Below, piece by piece: positions 17,703 to 26,097 of a stretch of DNA of 64,000 nt. Numbering within the stretch: position 1 is the stretch's first letter; each line of letters begins with the position of its first letter. This stretch comes from Marinobacter oulmenensis. Lineage in GTDB: Bacteria; Pseudomonadota; Gammaproteobacteria; Pseudomonadales; Oleiphilaceae. The translations under genes and the position numbers were made by a program. Location of the stretch: contig NZ_JACHFE010000003.1 of NCBI RefSeq assembly GCF_014201735.1, positions 372,001-436,000 on the forward strand, in the 5' to 3' direction. Below the pieces are notes generated by a model. It was given only the letters and a program-made list of their open reading frames with translations. It searched no databases and was not told where the DNA came from.

Positions 17703-18257
17703 ATGGTCATGCGTTTGCTTCTGGCGCTGCCACTTCTGCTGTTACCGCTCTTCGCCAGCGCTTCCGAGCTGTTGGCCCGGGCCGAGCCCCATCTGAACAT
17801 GCCCCCGGGGCAGGAGTCCGTTACCCCGTCTCCGGAGGTGACACTGGTTCTGGTCCGCAAGGGCGAGCGCCGCCTGTACCTGATGAGTGGTGCCAATCGG
17901 GTGCGCCATTACCGCATATCCCTGGGCGACAACCCGGACGGCCACAAGCTCTATGAAGGCGATGAGCGCACACCGGAGGGCGACTACGTTCTGGACTGGC
18001 GCAATCCGCAGAGCGATTTCCACAAGTCCATCCATATCTCCTACCCCAGCCCCCGTGATCGTGAGCTGGCCGCCGCCTGGGGGCTCGATCCCGGCGGCAG
18101 CATCATGCTCCACGGCCTGCCCAACAACGCCGGAGATATGGCCTTTGCCTATGCCGGACTGGACTGGACCGACGGCTGCATTGCGGTCACCAACGAAGCC
18201 ATGGATGAAATCTGGCAACTGGTCGAAAACGGAACACCCATCCGCATCGAACCCTGA
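17703..18257 (+). CDS. Secreted L,D-transpeptidase (YkuD domain)
   Basis: 184 residues from the ATG at 17703; the open frame extends 12 codons further but the signal peptide MVMRLLLALPLLLLPLFASAS starts here. The YkuD fold is recognised by VTLVLVRKGERRLYLMSG, GDERTPEGDYVLDWRN, the histidine block IMLHGLPNN and the catalytic cysteine in DWTDGCIAVTNEAMDEIW. The usual SHGC is TDGC here. Such enzymes crosslink peptidoglycan or attach lipoproteins to it; the Lpp-type lipoprotein gene 205 bp downstream is a possible partner substrate. Confidence 0.87.
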   Translation: MVMRLLLALPLLLLPLFASASELLARAEPHLNMPPGQESVTPSPEVTLVLVRKGERRLYLMSGANRVRHYRISLGDNPDGHKLYEGDERTPEGDYVLDWRNPQSDFHKSIHISYPSPRDRELAAAWGLDPGGSIMLHGLPNNAGDMAFAYAGLDWTDGCIAVTNEAMDEIWQLVENGTPIRIEP

Positions 18258-18326
18258 CCCACGCCAACGATCATCACAAAAGCATTAAGTTGCTGTCACA
18301 CGATAGGAAATTTTCGCGATCATTGG

Positions 18327-18356
18327 TTAACATTTTATCTCGTACTGTTTTACACT
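18327..18356 (+). promoter_or_regulatory. Sigma-70 promoter for the Lpp-type lipoprotein
   Basis: -35 TTAACA (five of six), 18-base spacer, -10 TACACT (four of six), about 105 bp upstream of the start. The surrounding 60 bases are AT-rich, as expected of a strong promoter for an abundant lipoprotein. Confidence 0.5.
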
Positions 18357-18462
18357 GAATTCGACTCCGGTAGTCAATGCCTATCGGGCCGAGCTGACAG
18401 GAAGTCCTGGAGACCGGCTTCCGAAACTACGGGAAACAAAACGACCATAAAGGGGATTTACC

Positions 18463-18738
18463 ATGCGTAAACTGATGATCGCTGGGTTTGCACTGGCCAC
18501 TGTTATGACCGCTGGCTGTGCCAACCAGGCCGCCATCGACGAAGCCAATGCGAATGCATCTTCCGCTGAGCAGACTGCTGATGAGGCTCTGAACACCGCC
18601 AACAGCGCCGCTAGCGACGCTCGCACTGCCCAGCAGACTGCTGAAGAAGCACTGGCTGCGGCCAAGGCTGCTCAGCGTTCCGCTGACGAAGCCAACGAGC
18701 GCGCCAAGCGTATGCTGCAGCGTGCCAGCCAGAAGTAA
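18463..18738 (+). CDS. oprI: Major outer-membrane lipoprotein, Lpp/OprI family
   Basis: 91 residues. Lipoprotein signal MRKLMIAGFALATVMTAGC with the lipobox TAGC, cleaving before Cys19. The rest is a single Ala-rich heptad coiled coil (AIDEANANASSAEQTADEALNTANSAASDARTAQQ...) ending in a basic KRMLQRASQK whose final Lys may be joined to peptidoglycan, as in Lpp. It forms a trimer tethering outer membrane to cell wall. A good terminator follows 16 bp after the stop, so it is monocistronic. Confidence 0.92.
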   Translation: MRKLMIAGFALATVMTAGCANQAAIDEANANASSAEQTADEALNTANSAASDARTAQQTAEEALAAAKAAQRSADEANERAKRMLQRASQK

Positions 18739-18754
18739 GGCTGACAGCTTCAGT

Positions 18755-18783
18755 AAAAAGGCCGGTTCATCCGGCCTTTTTTT
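18755..18783 (+). terminator. Rho-independent terminator after oprI
   Basis: Stem AAAAAGGCCGG / CCGGCCTTTTT with a five-base loop and a seven-T run. Confidence 0.9.
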
Positions 18784-18912
18784 ATGCCTGAATGTCCGGC
18801 CAGAAAACCGGAGCCCCGCCCCTGCACCACCTTGACCCATATTGGTGCCATCTCAGCAGTACCAGCCATGGCCTAAAAACAAAAGCACTTGCAAATCATA
18901 AGCTTAAAATTA

Positions 18913-18928
18913 CTGAACAATTGGCCAG
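18913..18928 (+). promoter_or_regulatory. RutR-like operator upstream of the BMP nucleoside-binding gene
   Basis: CTGAACA-AT-TGGCCAG, six of seven positions symmetrical. It matches the E. coli RutR consensus TTGACCAnnTGGTCAA at most positions. Its right half TGGCCAG is also the -24 element of the sigma-54 promoter at 18922. Confidence 0.6.
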
Positions 18929-18937
18929 CTTTTTGCT
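18922..18937 (+). promoter_or_regulatory. Sigma-54 promoter for the BMP nucleoside-binding gene
   Basis: TGGCCAGCTTTTTGCT: GG (18923-18924), ten bases, GC (18935-18936), with consensus TGGC and TTGCT. It lies 66 bp before the gene start and overlaps a RutR-like operator. Confidence 0.7.
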
Positions 18938-19003
18938 CTCTTACCCCTGGAACATCGTTCACTCGAAAAACACAAAACGATCCAGAGATTCAGGAGAGAT
19001 CCC

Positions 19004-20071
19004 ATGAAAATAAACCGGAGCCTGGTGCTTGCTGTCACGCTCGGTCTGTCCATGCCGGCTATGGCGGAAGACCCGATGAAAGTCGGCTTTGTCTATGTCG
19101 GTCCGATTGGCGATCATGGCTGGAGCTATCAGCACGATCAGGGGCGCCTTGCCCTCGAGGAACACTTTGGCGACAAGGTCGATACCACCTATGTGGAAAA
19201 CGTGAGCGAAGGGGCGGACGCCGAGCGCACTATCCGTCGTCTTGCACAGACCGGCAACGACGTCATCTTCACCACCTCGTTCGGTTTCATGAACCCCACC
19301 GCCCGGGTTGCCGAGGAATTCCCGGACATTACCTTCCTGCATGCCACCGGCTACAAGCAGGCCGAAAACCTGGGCACCTACCTGTCGGTCACCTATGAGG
19401 GCCGTTACGTGACAGGTACCGCTGCCGGTCTGGTCACCGAAACCGATACCCTGGGCTACATCGCCTCGTTCCCGATTCCGGAAGTCATCCGTGACATCAA
19501 CGCGGTGTATCTGGGTGCCAAAGCCGTCAACCCGGACATCGAGCTGAAAGTGGTCTGGGCCAATACCTGGTTTGATCCCGCCAAGGAAGCCGATGCCGCG
19601 AACGCACTGATGGACCAGGGCGCCGATGTTATTGTCCAGCATACCGACAGCCCGGCACCGCTGCTGGCGGCCGAGAAGCGCGGCAACTGGGGCGTGGGCC
19701 AGGCCTCCGATATGCGCAAGTTCGGGGGTGACGCCCACTTGTTGTCTGTGGTCAATGACTGGGCCCCGTATTATATCGATACCGTACAGTCGGTGATGGA
19801 CGGCACCTGGGAATCCGAGGACTACTGGGGCGGCATCTCCGATGACGTGATCCAGATTGTCGGCATCAGTGATCGCCTGACCGATGAGCAGCGCGCCAAG
19901 GTCGACGAGGTGATTGCCTCCATCGACAGCGGTGAGTTCCATCCGTTCACTGGCCCCCTGAAGGACCAGAGCGGTGAACTGCGCGTACTGGAAGGCGAAA
20001 CCATGACCAAGGAAGAACTGGCCGGCATGGACTGGTACGTCCAGGGCATGACCGCCACGCTGCCGGAATAA
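19004..20071 (+). CDS. BMP family ABC transporter substrate-binding protein (nucleoside/purine type)
   Basis: 355 residues. Signal peptide MKINRSLVLAVTLGLSMPAMAE, no lipobox, so a soluble periplasmic protein. BMP/PnrA family blocks: KVGFVYVGPIGDHGWSYQHDQGRLALEEHFG, GNDVIFTTSFGFMNPTARVAEEFPDITFLHATG, YEGRYVTGTAAGLVTETDTLGYIASFPIPEVIRDINA. It should capture a nucleoside or purine for the ABC transporter encoded 11 kb away at 31501-35042, which has no binding protein of its own. Start chosen at ATG with GGAGAG upstream. Transcribed alone, ending at a terminator. Confidence 0.88.
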   Translation: MKINRSLVLAVTLGLSMPAMAEDPMKVGFVYVGPIGDHGWSYQHDQGRLALEEHFGDKVDTTYVENVSEGADAERTIRRLAQTGNDVIFTTSFGFMNPTARVAEEFPDITFLHATGYKQAENLGTYLSVTYEGRYVTGTAAGLVTETDTLGYIASFPIPEVIRDINAVYLGAKAVNPDIELKVVWANTWFDPAKEADAANALMDQGADVIVQHTDSPAPLLAAEKRGNWGVGQASDMRKFGGDAHLLSVVNDWAPYYIDTVQSVMDGTWESEDYWGGISDDVIQIVGISDRLTDEQRAKVDEVIASIDSGEFHPFTGPLKDQSGELRVLEGETMTKEELAGMDWYVQGMTATLPE

Positions 20072-20116
20072 GCTTCCGGGACCTCCCGGTAACCGACTGC
20101 TCCGCTCAGGCGGGCA

Positions 20117-20157
20117 GAAAAAAAGCCGGCGGGTGCTACCACCCACCGGCTTTTTTG
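20117..20157. terminator. Bidirectional terminator between BMP gene and deaminase
   Basis: A-run, stem GCCGGCGGGTG / CACCCACCGGC and T-run, placed between the two convergent genes; it can stop transcription from both sides. Confidence 0.88.
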
Positions 20158-20173
20158 TCTCTGTGTGCGGCTT

Positions 20174-21535
20174 TCAGGCATCCGCCAGCAGTTGCGCCAC
20201 GCTCTGCTGAACCTTTGCGGTCAGTTCGGCTTCATCCAGACCCGCCACCCGGCCATCGGCCACCAGCCGCCGGCCCTGCACGAAGCTGTCACGAACCTGC
20301 ACCGGTTCACCACACATCAGCGGTGCCATCAGCGGTGAGTGCACACCCGCGAAACGGGGCTGATCAATGTCATACAGGACCAGGTCCGCCGCCTTGCCAA
20401 TAGCCAGACTGCCGGTGTCAGACAGGCCCAGAAGCTGGGCGCCATCCCGGCTGCCCCAGTCCAGCACCTGTTCCAGCGTCGTTGCTTCCGGACCATGCAC
20501 GGCCCGGTGAATCAACCAGGCCAGATTCAGCTCCTGCAGCATGGAACCGGATTCGGCGGAGGCAGAGCCGTCCACCGCCAGTGATATCGGCACGCCGGCC
20601 TTCTGCATTTCGATCACCGGAGCAATGCCGCTGCCCAGGCGGCAGTTGGAGGTCGGGCAGTGGGCAATGCCGGTGCCGGTGGCGGCCAACCGTTCGATGG
20701 CATGGGCATCGCTGTGTACCAGGTGGGCGTACCAGACGTCATCGCCCAGCCAGCCACAGGATTCGGCATAATCAATGGCGCTCTGGCCGTATTTTTCCCG
20801 GGCCTGGATCTCATCGAAATCCACCTCCAGCAGGTGCGAATGCATTTTCAGGCCATGCTCCCGGGCCCATGCCGCCTGTGCCTTCAGGCCCTCCGGTGAA
20901 CTGGAATGAATTAGGCTGGTGGGGGCCACCACCAGTTTCTTCATGGCATCCGGCCCGTCCTGATGGTGCTGTTTCCGGGTGGCGTCGAGCCGGTCAATGA
21001 TCTGGTCAATCGTCTCCGGCTCAATACGGTGTTCGATCATCCCTTCATGGGAACCGGTTTCGGTGGCGCTGCCCCGGCAAAGAACCAGACGAATACCCAG
21101 TTCTTCAGCGGCCTGCCAGACCGCCGCCTCCAGCTCCGGGCTGGTGGTGGCATGGTACAGGTAGTGATGATCGGCACAGGTGGTGGTACCGGAGCGGATC
21201 AGCTCGTAGAACCCCAGCCGGGCGGCGTGATACATGAGCTCGGGCGTGACTTTCGGCCAGAACCGGTAGGGCACGCTCCCCAGCCAGTCACCCAGGTTCT
21301 GGTTCAGCCCCTCGGGCACGCCTTTCATGATCGACTGGGCCAGGTGATGATGAGTATTGACCAGCCCCGGCCAGACCACACAACCAGAGGCATCCACCAG
21401 GGTTTCAGGATCTGCGGCAGAGGGCGTCAGTTGCCACCCGAGCTCGGCAATGCGGCCATTGCGGATACGGATATCGGTAGCGCCGGGATGGCTGTCGTTG
21501 TGGATGCCAACGGCATTACGGATCAGGTAATTCAT
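20174..21535 (-). CDS. TRZ/ATZ amidohydrolase, 8-oxoguanine/isoguanine-type deaminase
   Basis: 453 residues from the ATG at 21535, which has a CAAGGAG ribosome site. Metal motif THHH (residues 61-64), then HSHLLEVDFDE, HLVHSD and the final metal aspartate in LAVDGSASAESGSML. GTGIAHCPTSNCRLGSGIAPV is the block shared with 8-oxoguanine and isoguanine deaminases. It should hydrolytically deaminate an aminopurine; the exact base is not readable, as this family also includes triazine hydrolases. Its sigma-54 promoter and RutR-like operator lie 105-140 bp upstream. Convergent with the BMP gene. Confidence 0.78.
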   Translation of the reverse strand: MNYLIRNAVGIHNDSHPGATDIRIRNGRIAELGWQLTPSAADPETLVDASGCVVWPGLVNTHHHLAQSIMKGVPEGLNQNLGDWLGSVPYRFWPKVTPELMYHAARLGFYELIRSGTTTCADHHYLYHATTSPELEAAVWQAAEELGIRLVLCRGSATETGSHEGMIEHRIEPETIDQIIDRLDATRKQHHQDGPDAMKKLVVAPTSLIHSSSPEGLKAQAAWAREHGLKMHSHLLEVDFDEIQAREKYGQSAIDYAESCGWLGDDVWYAHLVHSDAHAIERLAATGTGIAHCPTSNCRLGSGIAPVIEMQKAGVPISLAVDGSASAESGSMLQELNLAWLIHRAVHGPEATTLEQVLDWGSRDGAQLLGLSDTGSLAIGKAADLVLYDIDQPRFAGVHSPLMAPLMCGEPVQVRDSFVQGRRLVADGRVAGLDEAELTAKVQQSVAQLLADA

Positions 21536-21638
21536 GGTTGCTCCTTGTGATGTGAAAAGAGCAATGTCCCGAGGCCCGGTCACCAGCGTGACCACCTCTG
21601 ACCGCTTCTACTCTTGTGTCAGGTAACAGCCAGAACAA

Positions 21639-21654
21639 TGCAAAATCGCCACCA
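21639..21654 (-). promoter_or_regulatory. Sigma-54 promoter for the deaminase at 20174-21535
   Basis: Minus strand TGGTGGCGATTTTGCA: GG-N10-GC with consensus TGG and TTGCA, about 105 bp upstream of the deaminase start, and four bases downstream of a RutR-like operator. Confidence 0.65.
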
Positions 21655-21658
21655 GAAC

Positions 21659-21674
21659 CTGACCATGCGGTCAG
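21659..21674 (-). promoter_or_regulatory. RutR-like operator of the deaminase promoter
   Basis: CTGACCA-TG-CGGTCAG, symmetrical at six of seven positions, just upstream of the -24 element. Confidence 0.65.
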
Positions 21675-21719
21675 CCTGGCAGTTAACCCGCCGAAGCCGC
21701 TCACCCCGGCCCCGTCATG

Positions 21720-21743
21720 GTGCAAATAGGACAATTATTGCAC
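21720..21743. repeat. Inverted repeat GTGCAA-N12-TTGCAC
   Basis: Perfect six-base arms about 90-115 bp upstream of the expected deaminase start of transcription, the distance at which sigma-54 activators normally bind. The same repeat is not found before the other sigma-54 promoters, so it may be incidental. Confidence 0.35.
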
Positions 21744-22082
21744 TGAGGTGGGTCCGGTGCCTGACGCCCGCCAACACGCTGGTGTGGCAAGTGCCTGAAA
21801 TTCCGGGCCTGTGCCGGTGACAGCCAATGGCATGAATGCTGCAGCACGACAGGGGCGGGTGCCTTATAACGACCGCCCGCAAGTCTGAGTAGAAGCAGTC
21901 AGGCGCCAGCCCCGTGCTGGGTCGGGTCATTGCTCAGTCGTCAACCGGAGAAGCCCGAGGGCGGTTGGCGGCGATGGCCGGATCACTGCCACCCCGCACC
22001 GATATCCGACACCCGGATACCCCGCCACCAGGCCCCGGTTAGCGTTTCCCTTTGATGAATCGACTATAGCCCGGGAGGCAAA

Positions 22083-23102
22083 ATGACCAACACTGCAAAA
22101 AAATACGCACTCAAGGAACTGGACCTGGAATCCACCCTTGGCGGCATGGGCCGTGAAGGCGAGCGGGAAGTCCCCGTGATCGACCTGACGGACTTCGACC
22201 AGCGCCGGGAGGAAATCACCGAACAGCTGTGGCAGGCGGCCACCGAAGTCGGCTTCTTCCAGCTTGCCAATCACGGCCTGGAGCTGGCCCTCATCCGTCA
22301 GACCTTTGGCCTGTCCGAGCGTTTCTTCGCACTGCCGGAAGCCAGTAAACAACAGTATCCGCTGAAAGAGGGCCTGAACGCCGGCTGGGAATTCCGCTCA
22401 CAGGTAAGACCGTCCACCGGCACTGCCGACGAAAAAGAGTCCTACCAGATCACCCTGCCGCACATGGACGACCTCTGGCCGAACCAGACGGTGGTGCCGG
22501 AGTTCACCCGGGTGATGCTGGATTTCGAACATCAGGCCTGGCAACTGGGCATGAAGGTGCTGTCCTGCTTTGCCGACCGGCTGGGCTTCGAGCGTGACTT
22601 TTTCACCCGCGCCCACGACCGCACCCGGGAGGATTACCAGAGCACCCTGCGGCTGCTGCACTACCTGCCGCTGCCGGAAGATCACCAGATGGACCCGTCC
22701 ATCTGGCGCGCCGGCGCGCACACCGATTTCGACTGCCTGACCATGGTGTTCCAACAGGAAGGCCAGGGCGGCCTGCAGGTCAGCCCCGGCATGGACGCCG
22801 AAGGCAAGGGCGAGGATCGGGAATGGTTCAGCGTCACCCCCAAGGAAGACCGCATCACCTGCAACATTGGCGACATGCTGATGCGCTGGAGCGATGACCG
22901 CCTGAAATCCACCCTGCACCGGGTGCGCATGCCCCGGCCGGGCGAGTACAACGGCCCCCGCTACAGCATGGCGTTTTTCTGCCAGGCCAATAAGGATGAA
23001 ATCATCCAGGGTCCGGAGAAGAAATACCCGCCGATTTCCGCACGGGACTACCTGTTGCAGCGGATCCAGGCCAACTTCGACGCGGTCAAAGCCCGGAAGT
23101 AA
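22083..23102 (+). CDS. Isopenicillin-N-synthase-like Fe(II) dioxygenase (2OG-dependent family)
   Basis: 339 residues. N-terminal non-heme dioxygenase domain (VPVIDLTDFDQ... EVGFFQLANHGL) and C-terminal jelly-roll with the iron triad H213-x-D215 (GAHTDFD) and H279 (STLHRV), and R293-x-S295 that would hold 2-oxoglutarate or substrate carboxylate. It probably hydroxylates or demethylates a small molecule; the substrate is unknown. One of three such enzymes in the island, each beside a purine deaminase, and the longest. It is convergent with puuD and divergent from the deaminase at 20174. Confidence 0.85.
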   Translation: MTNTAKKYALKELDLESTLGGMGREGEREVPVIDLTDFDQRREEITEQLWQAATEVGFFQLANHGLELALIRQTFGLSERFFALPEASKQQYPLKEGLNAGWEFRSQVRPSTGTADEKESYQITLPHMDDLWPNQTVVPEFTRVMLDFEHQAWQLGMKVLSCFADRLGFERDFFTRAHDRTREDYQSTLRLLHYLPLPEDHQMDPSIWRAGAHTDFDCLTMVFQQEGQGGLQVSPGMDAEGKGEDREWFSVTPKEDRITCNIGDMLMRWSDDRLKSTLHRVRMPRPGEYNGPRYSMAFFCQANKDEIIQGPEKKYPPISARDYLLQRIQANFDAVKARK

Positions 23103-23113
23103 CCCTGCCAACA

Positions 23114-23141
23114 GACAGGGCCTTCCGGCGAAGGCCCTGTC
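23114..23141. terminator. Hairpin between convergent dioxygenase and puuD
   Basis: GACAGGGCCTT and AAGGCCCTGTC, perfect 11-base arms with a six-base loop, between two converging genes. No long T-run on either side. Confidence 0.65.
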
Positions 23142-23150
23142 TCCTGCCGA

Positions 23151-24359
23151 TTATTTCCCGCTGCCGTTTTCGGTCAGCCACTGCCCCAGTTGCTGGCGTT
23201 CCTCCTCGGTCATGCCGGTGACATTGCCCAGAGGCATGTAGTGGGAATCCACCGCCACCTGCAGAATCCGCGCCCCATAGGTTGTCAGTGCTTCGGTATC
23301 CTTCAGTTCGATACCCGCCGGCGGCGACTGGAACGCCGGATGGCTGGGTTGGCTGGCGTGGCAGGCCGTGCAGTGGGTGTTCACAACGGTCATCACGGCC
23401 TCATCACTGACCACCGGTGCGTCACTGGCGGCGGTTTCCGAACGGGGCGCCGGGGCCACTGCCCAGATCAGCGCAATGGTCAGCAGTGCTGACACCACCA
23501 GTATCCAGGGTTTGTGGATATCCCGGTGGCGCAGGTTGAAATAGTGGCGGGCAAACGCGGTGATGAAACCGATCGCCGCCAGTATCGCCCAGCCGTGGGT
23601 ATGGCTGTAGAGCACCGGGTAGTGGTTGCTGATCATGATGAACAGGATCGGCAGAGTCAGGTAGTTGTTGTGGGTCGAGCGCAGTTTCGCCAGCATGGCC
23701 AGCCGGGCCACCCGTTCGTCCGGCTCTCGACCTTTACCAACCGAGCGCACTAGGGCCCACTGGGACGGAATGATGCCCAGGAACACATTGGCCACCATGA
23801 TGGTGCCGATAATGGCGCCCACGTGGATATAGGCGCCCCTGCCGGAAAACACCTGGAACAAGGCCCAGTCCGCCAGCAGGAGGATGGCAAAGAAAATCAG
23901 GCCGAAAGCCTTGCCGTTGTCCGCCAGCGGACTGCGGATCAGCGCTTCATAGATCACCAGCACCGCCGCAATGGCGCCCAGGCCAATCGCCATCGCCTGA
24001 CCAATGCTCAGGTCCGCCTTGGCCGGATCAATCAGGTACCCGGGTGAACCCATGTAATAGACTACAAAGAGCATGGCCAGGCCGCTGAGCAGGGTGGAGT
24101 AGGCTTCCCATTTGAACCAGTGCAGTTCCTTGGGCATTTCGGGAGGCCCGAGCTTGTACTTGGCAATCTCGTAGAAACCGCCGCCGTGTATGGCCCACAG
24201 GTCCCCTTTGATGCCTTCCTTCTTTTTCCATTCCGGCGGTTCCTTGAGGTGGTTATCCAGCCAGATGAAATAGAATGAGGCGCCGATCCAGGCAACACCG
24301 GCAATAACATGAAACCAGCGGACCAGAAGGGCCAGCCATTCGCTGAGATAGGCTTCCAT
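23151..24359 (-). CDS. puuD: Urate hydroxylase PuuD with C-terminal cytochrome c domain
   Basis: 402 residues. Residues 1-310 form eight or nine helices with PuuD features (VRWFHVIAGVAWIGASFYFIWLDNHL, GGGFYEIAKYKLGPPEMPKELHWFKWEAYSTLLSG, LRSTHNNYLTLPILFIMISNHYP). Residues 325-402 are a cytochrome c domain with heme motif CTACH and an axial Met (SHYMPLGNVTGM). In this family the membrane part oxidises urate to 5-hydroxyisourate and passes electrons through the cytochrome to the respiratory chain. It is the last gene of the xdhA-xdhB-xdhC-uraD-uraH-guaD-puuD operon; UraH and UraD process its product. Confidence 0.93.
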   Translation of the reverse strand: MEAYLSEWLALLVRWFHVIAGVAWIGASFYFIWLDNHLKEPPEWKKKEGIKGDLWAIHGGGFYEIAKYKLGPPEMPKELHWFKWEAYSTLLSGLAMLFVVYYMGSPGYLIDPAKADLSIGQAMAIGLGAIAAVLVIYEALIRSPLADNGKAFGLIFFAILLLADWALFQVFSGRGAYIHVGAIIGTIMVANVFLGIIPSQWALVRSVGKGREPDERVARLAMLAKLRSTHNNYLTLPILFIMISNHYPVLYSHTHGWAILAAIGFITAFARHYFNLRHRDIHKPWILVVSALLTIALIWAVAPAPRSETAASDAPVVSDEAVMTVVNTHCTACHASQPSHPAFQSPPAGIELKDTEALTTYGARILQVAVDSHYMPLGNVTGMTEEERQQLGQWLTENGSGK

Positions 24360-24361
24360 GC

Positions 24362-25753
24362 TCAGGCTCCTTGAGCGTATTGAGTTGATTGATGGGAGGA
24401 CAGAGCCGGGGCTTTGTCCGAACGTTGATGGTGTACCTGCCCCGCCACGGCCGTGGCCTGTATGGCCCGGTCGTCGCCCAGCATCATCAGATTGAACAGG
24501 GCTTCGAAGGGTGAGCGGGTGTACGGTCGCTTCATCGCCAACTGGGGCGATCCGGCCTGGTCCAGAACCACGAAGTCCGCATAGCGTCCGGCCTCGAAGT
24601 TGCCGGTATGCTGCGCCTGGTGCAGCACCCGGGCATTGCCGAGGGTGGCCAGGTAAAAGGCCTGCCAGGGTGTCAGGGTCTGGCCCCTGAGCCGGCAGAC
24701 CTTGTAGGCCTCGGCCATGGTGGCCAGCATCGACAGACTGGTGCCGCCACCCACATCCGAGGCAAGCCCGACCATGACGCCAGCGGCCCGGGCCTCCCGG
24801 AAGTCGAACAGGCCGCTGCCGAGGAAGGTGTTGGAGGTCGGGCAGAAGGCAATGCGGCTGCCCCGTTGCGCCAGCAGCGCCCGGTCGGCATCGTCGATAT
24901 GGATGCCATGGGCCAGCACGGTGTGATCACCCAGCAGCCCGTAATGATCATAGACATCCAGATAGCTGGCTCGCTCCGGGAAAAGTTCACGGATCCACTG
25001 GATTTCACCGGTATTCTCCGCCCAGTGGGTCTGCACCAGAACGTCCGGGTATTCCCCGGCAAGCCGGCCAGCCAGGGACAACTGCTCGGGGCTGGAGGTG
25101 GCAGCAAAACGGGGGGTGATGGCGTAGCGTTGCCGGCCCCGGTTGTGCCAGGTCTTGAGCAGTGAAAGGCTGTCATCGTAGCTGCCCTGGGCGGTATCGG
25201 TGAGGTCGTCCGGGGCGTGGCGGTCCATCATCACCTTGCCGGCGGTCAGCCCCATGCCCCGTTGTTCGGCAGCCTCGAACAGGGCCTGCACCGACTCCGG
25301 GTGCGAGGTACAGAACACCAGCCCCGACGTGGTGCCATGACTGAGCAGCAGGTCGGTAAAACGTTGGGCTTCCGCTTGCGCCCAGTCCCCATCGCTGAAG
25401 CGGGCCTCATGGGGAAAGGTGTAGGTTTCCAGCCAGTCCAGCAGTTGTGCGCCATAACTGGCCATGACACCCAATTGGGGCATATGCACATGGGTATCGA
25501 TGAAGCCCGGCACAATCAGGCCGTCCTGCCAGTGGCTTACCGGCACGCCATCCGGCAGCCGGGGCAGCCATTCCTCCGCCGGGCCGGTCAGCAGTACCTT
25601 GCCGTCATGCACCACCAGTAATCCGTCTTCCAGGAATTCCACGCTGCCCGGTATCGGCTCCGGGTCATTGCCGGGGTCGTCCAGAAAATGCAGCAGCGCG
25701 CCCCGGTGAACCTCGCAGTTATCCGGCAGCGCCGCATCGGTCGCAGTGGCCAT
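24362..25753 (-). CDS. guaD: Guanine deaminase
   Basis: 463 residues from the ATG at 25753, which overlaps the uraH stop (ATGA). Amidohydrolase with IVPGFIDTHVHMPQLG (metal histidines), the guanine-deaminase block QLLDWLETYTFPHEARF, VQTHWAENTGEI, VLAHGIHIDD, AFCPTSNTFLGSGLFDF and LASDVGGGTSLSML (metal Asp). Converts guanine to xanthine, feeding the XdhAB xanthine dehydrogenase of the same operon. Length is normal for the zinc-dependent guanine deaminase family. Confidence 0.93.
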   Translation of the reverse strand: MATATDAALPDNCEVHRGALLHFLDDPGNDPEPIPGSVEFLEDGLLVVHDGKVLLTGPAEEWLPRLPDGVPVSHWQDGLIVPGFIDTHVHMPQLGVMASYGAQLLDWLETYTFPHEARFSDGDWAQAEAQRFTDLLLSHGTTSGLVFCTSHPESVQALFEAAEQRGMGLTAGKVMMDRHAPDDLTDTAQGSYDDSLSLLKTWHNRGRQRYAITPRFAATSSPEQLSLAGRLAGEYPDVLVQTHWAENTGEIQWIRELFPERASYLDVYDHYGLLGDHTVLAHGIHIDDADRALLAQRGSRIAFCPTSNTFLGSGLFDFREARAAGVMVGLASDVGGGTSLSMLATMAEAYKVCRLRGQTLTPWQAFYLATLGNARVLHQAQHTGNFEAGRYADFVVLDQAGSPQLAMKRPYTRSPFEALFNLMMLGDDRAIQATAVAGQVHHQRSDKAPALSSHQSTQYAQGA

Positions 25754-26097
25754 CAGCTCCCCCGATAGGTTGAGAAGCCCCACTGGTTGAGCAACAGGGG
25801 CACGTGGTAGTGCGCGGACGGGTCCGCCACCGTGAAATCCAGGCTCACTTCCGGAAAGAAGGTCTCCAGGCCGCGCGCCTGGTACCAGGCGCCGGTCGCG
25901 AAGACGAGGCGGTAGTGGCCCTGTTCAACAGGATCATCGAACCAGTTCATGACCCGGCCGTCGTCATCCGTCGTGGCCGTGGCGATGGCTCCCGGTACCT
26001 GATCCCGGACCCGGTACAGGGTCACCTCGACGCCGGATGCCGGGCGCCCGCTGCCAAGGTCCAGGATGTGGGTGGTGATGGGGCTTTTGGGGGTCAT
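25753..26097 (-). CDS. uraH: 5-hydroxyisourate hydrolase (transthyretin-related)
   Basis: 114 residues. PITTHILDLGSGRPASGVEVTLYR at the N-terminus (catalytic His), a central Arg region (DDGRV), and the diagnostic C-terminal tetrapeptide YRGS with HYHVPLLLNQWGFSTYRGS. Hydrolyses 5-hydroxyisourate from PuuD to OHCU. The frame is open well upstream but the family starts at this ATG. Overlaps uraD and guaD by a few bases in the purine operon. No signal peptide, so cytoplasmic. Confidence 0.95.
   Translation of the reverse strand: MTPKSPITTHILDLGSGRPASGVEVTLYRVRDQVPGAIATATTDDDGRVMNWFDDPVEQGHYRLVFATGAWYQARGLETFFPEVSLDFTVADPSAHYHVPLLLNQWGFSTYRGS

Larger units (their letters stand above)
21536..22082. 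other. 547-bp divergent intergenic region with regulatory signals
   Basis: Between the leftward deaminase and the rightward dioxygenase. It contains the sigma-54 promoter and RutR-like operator for the deaminase, the inverted repeat GTGCAA-N12-TTGCAC at 21720-21743 and a weaker sigma-54-like sequence TGGCCGGATCACTGCC at 21975-21990 facing the dioxygenase. No coding sequence is convincing. Confidence 0.6.

Noticed and set aside
18823..18850. TGCAC...GGTGC sequence before the BMP promoter as an NtrC site
   Set aside because: The spacing between half-sites (26 bases overall) is not the 17-base NtrC pattern; the alternative 17-mer there matches only weakly.
21975..21990. TGGCCGGATCACTGCC as a ninth sigma-54 promoter, for the dioxygenase at 22083
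   Set aside because: Has GG-N10-GC but lacks TTGC and has no RutR-like operator nearby; such matches arise by chance in GC-rich DNA.
21927..22352. Minus-strand 141-codon frame at the dioxygenase start
   Set aside because: Mostly antisense to the dioxygenase N-terminus; no support in the intergenic part.
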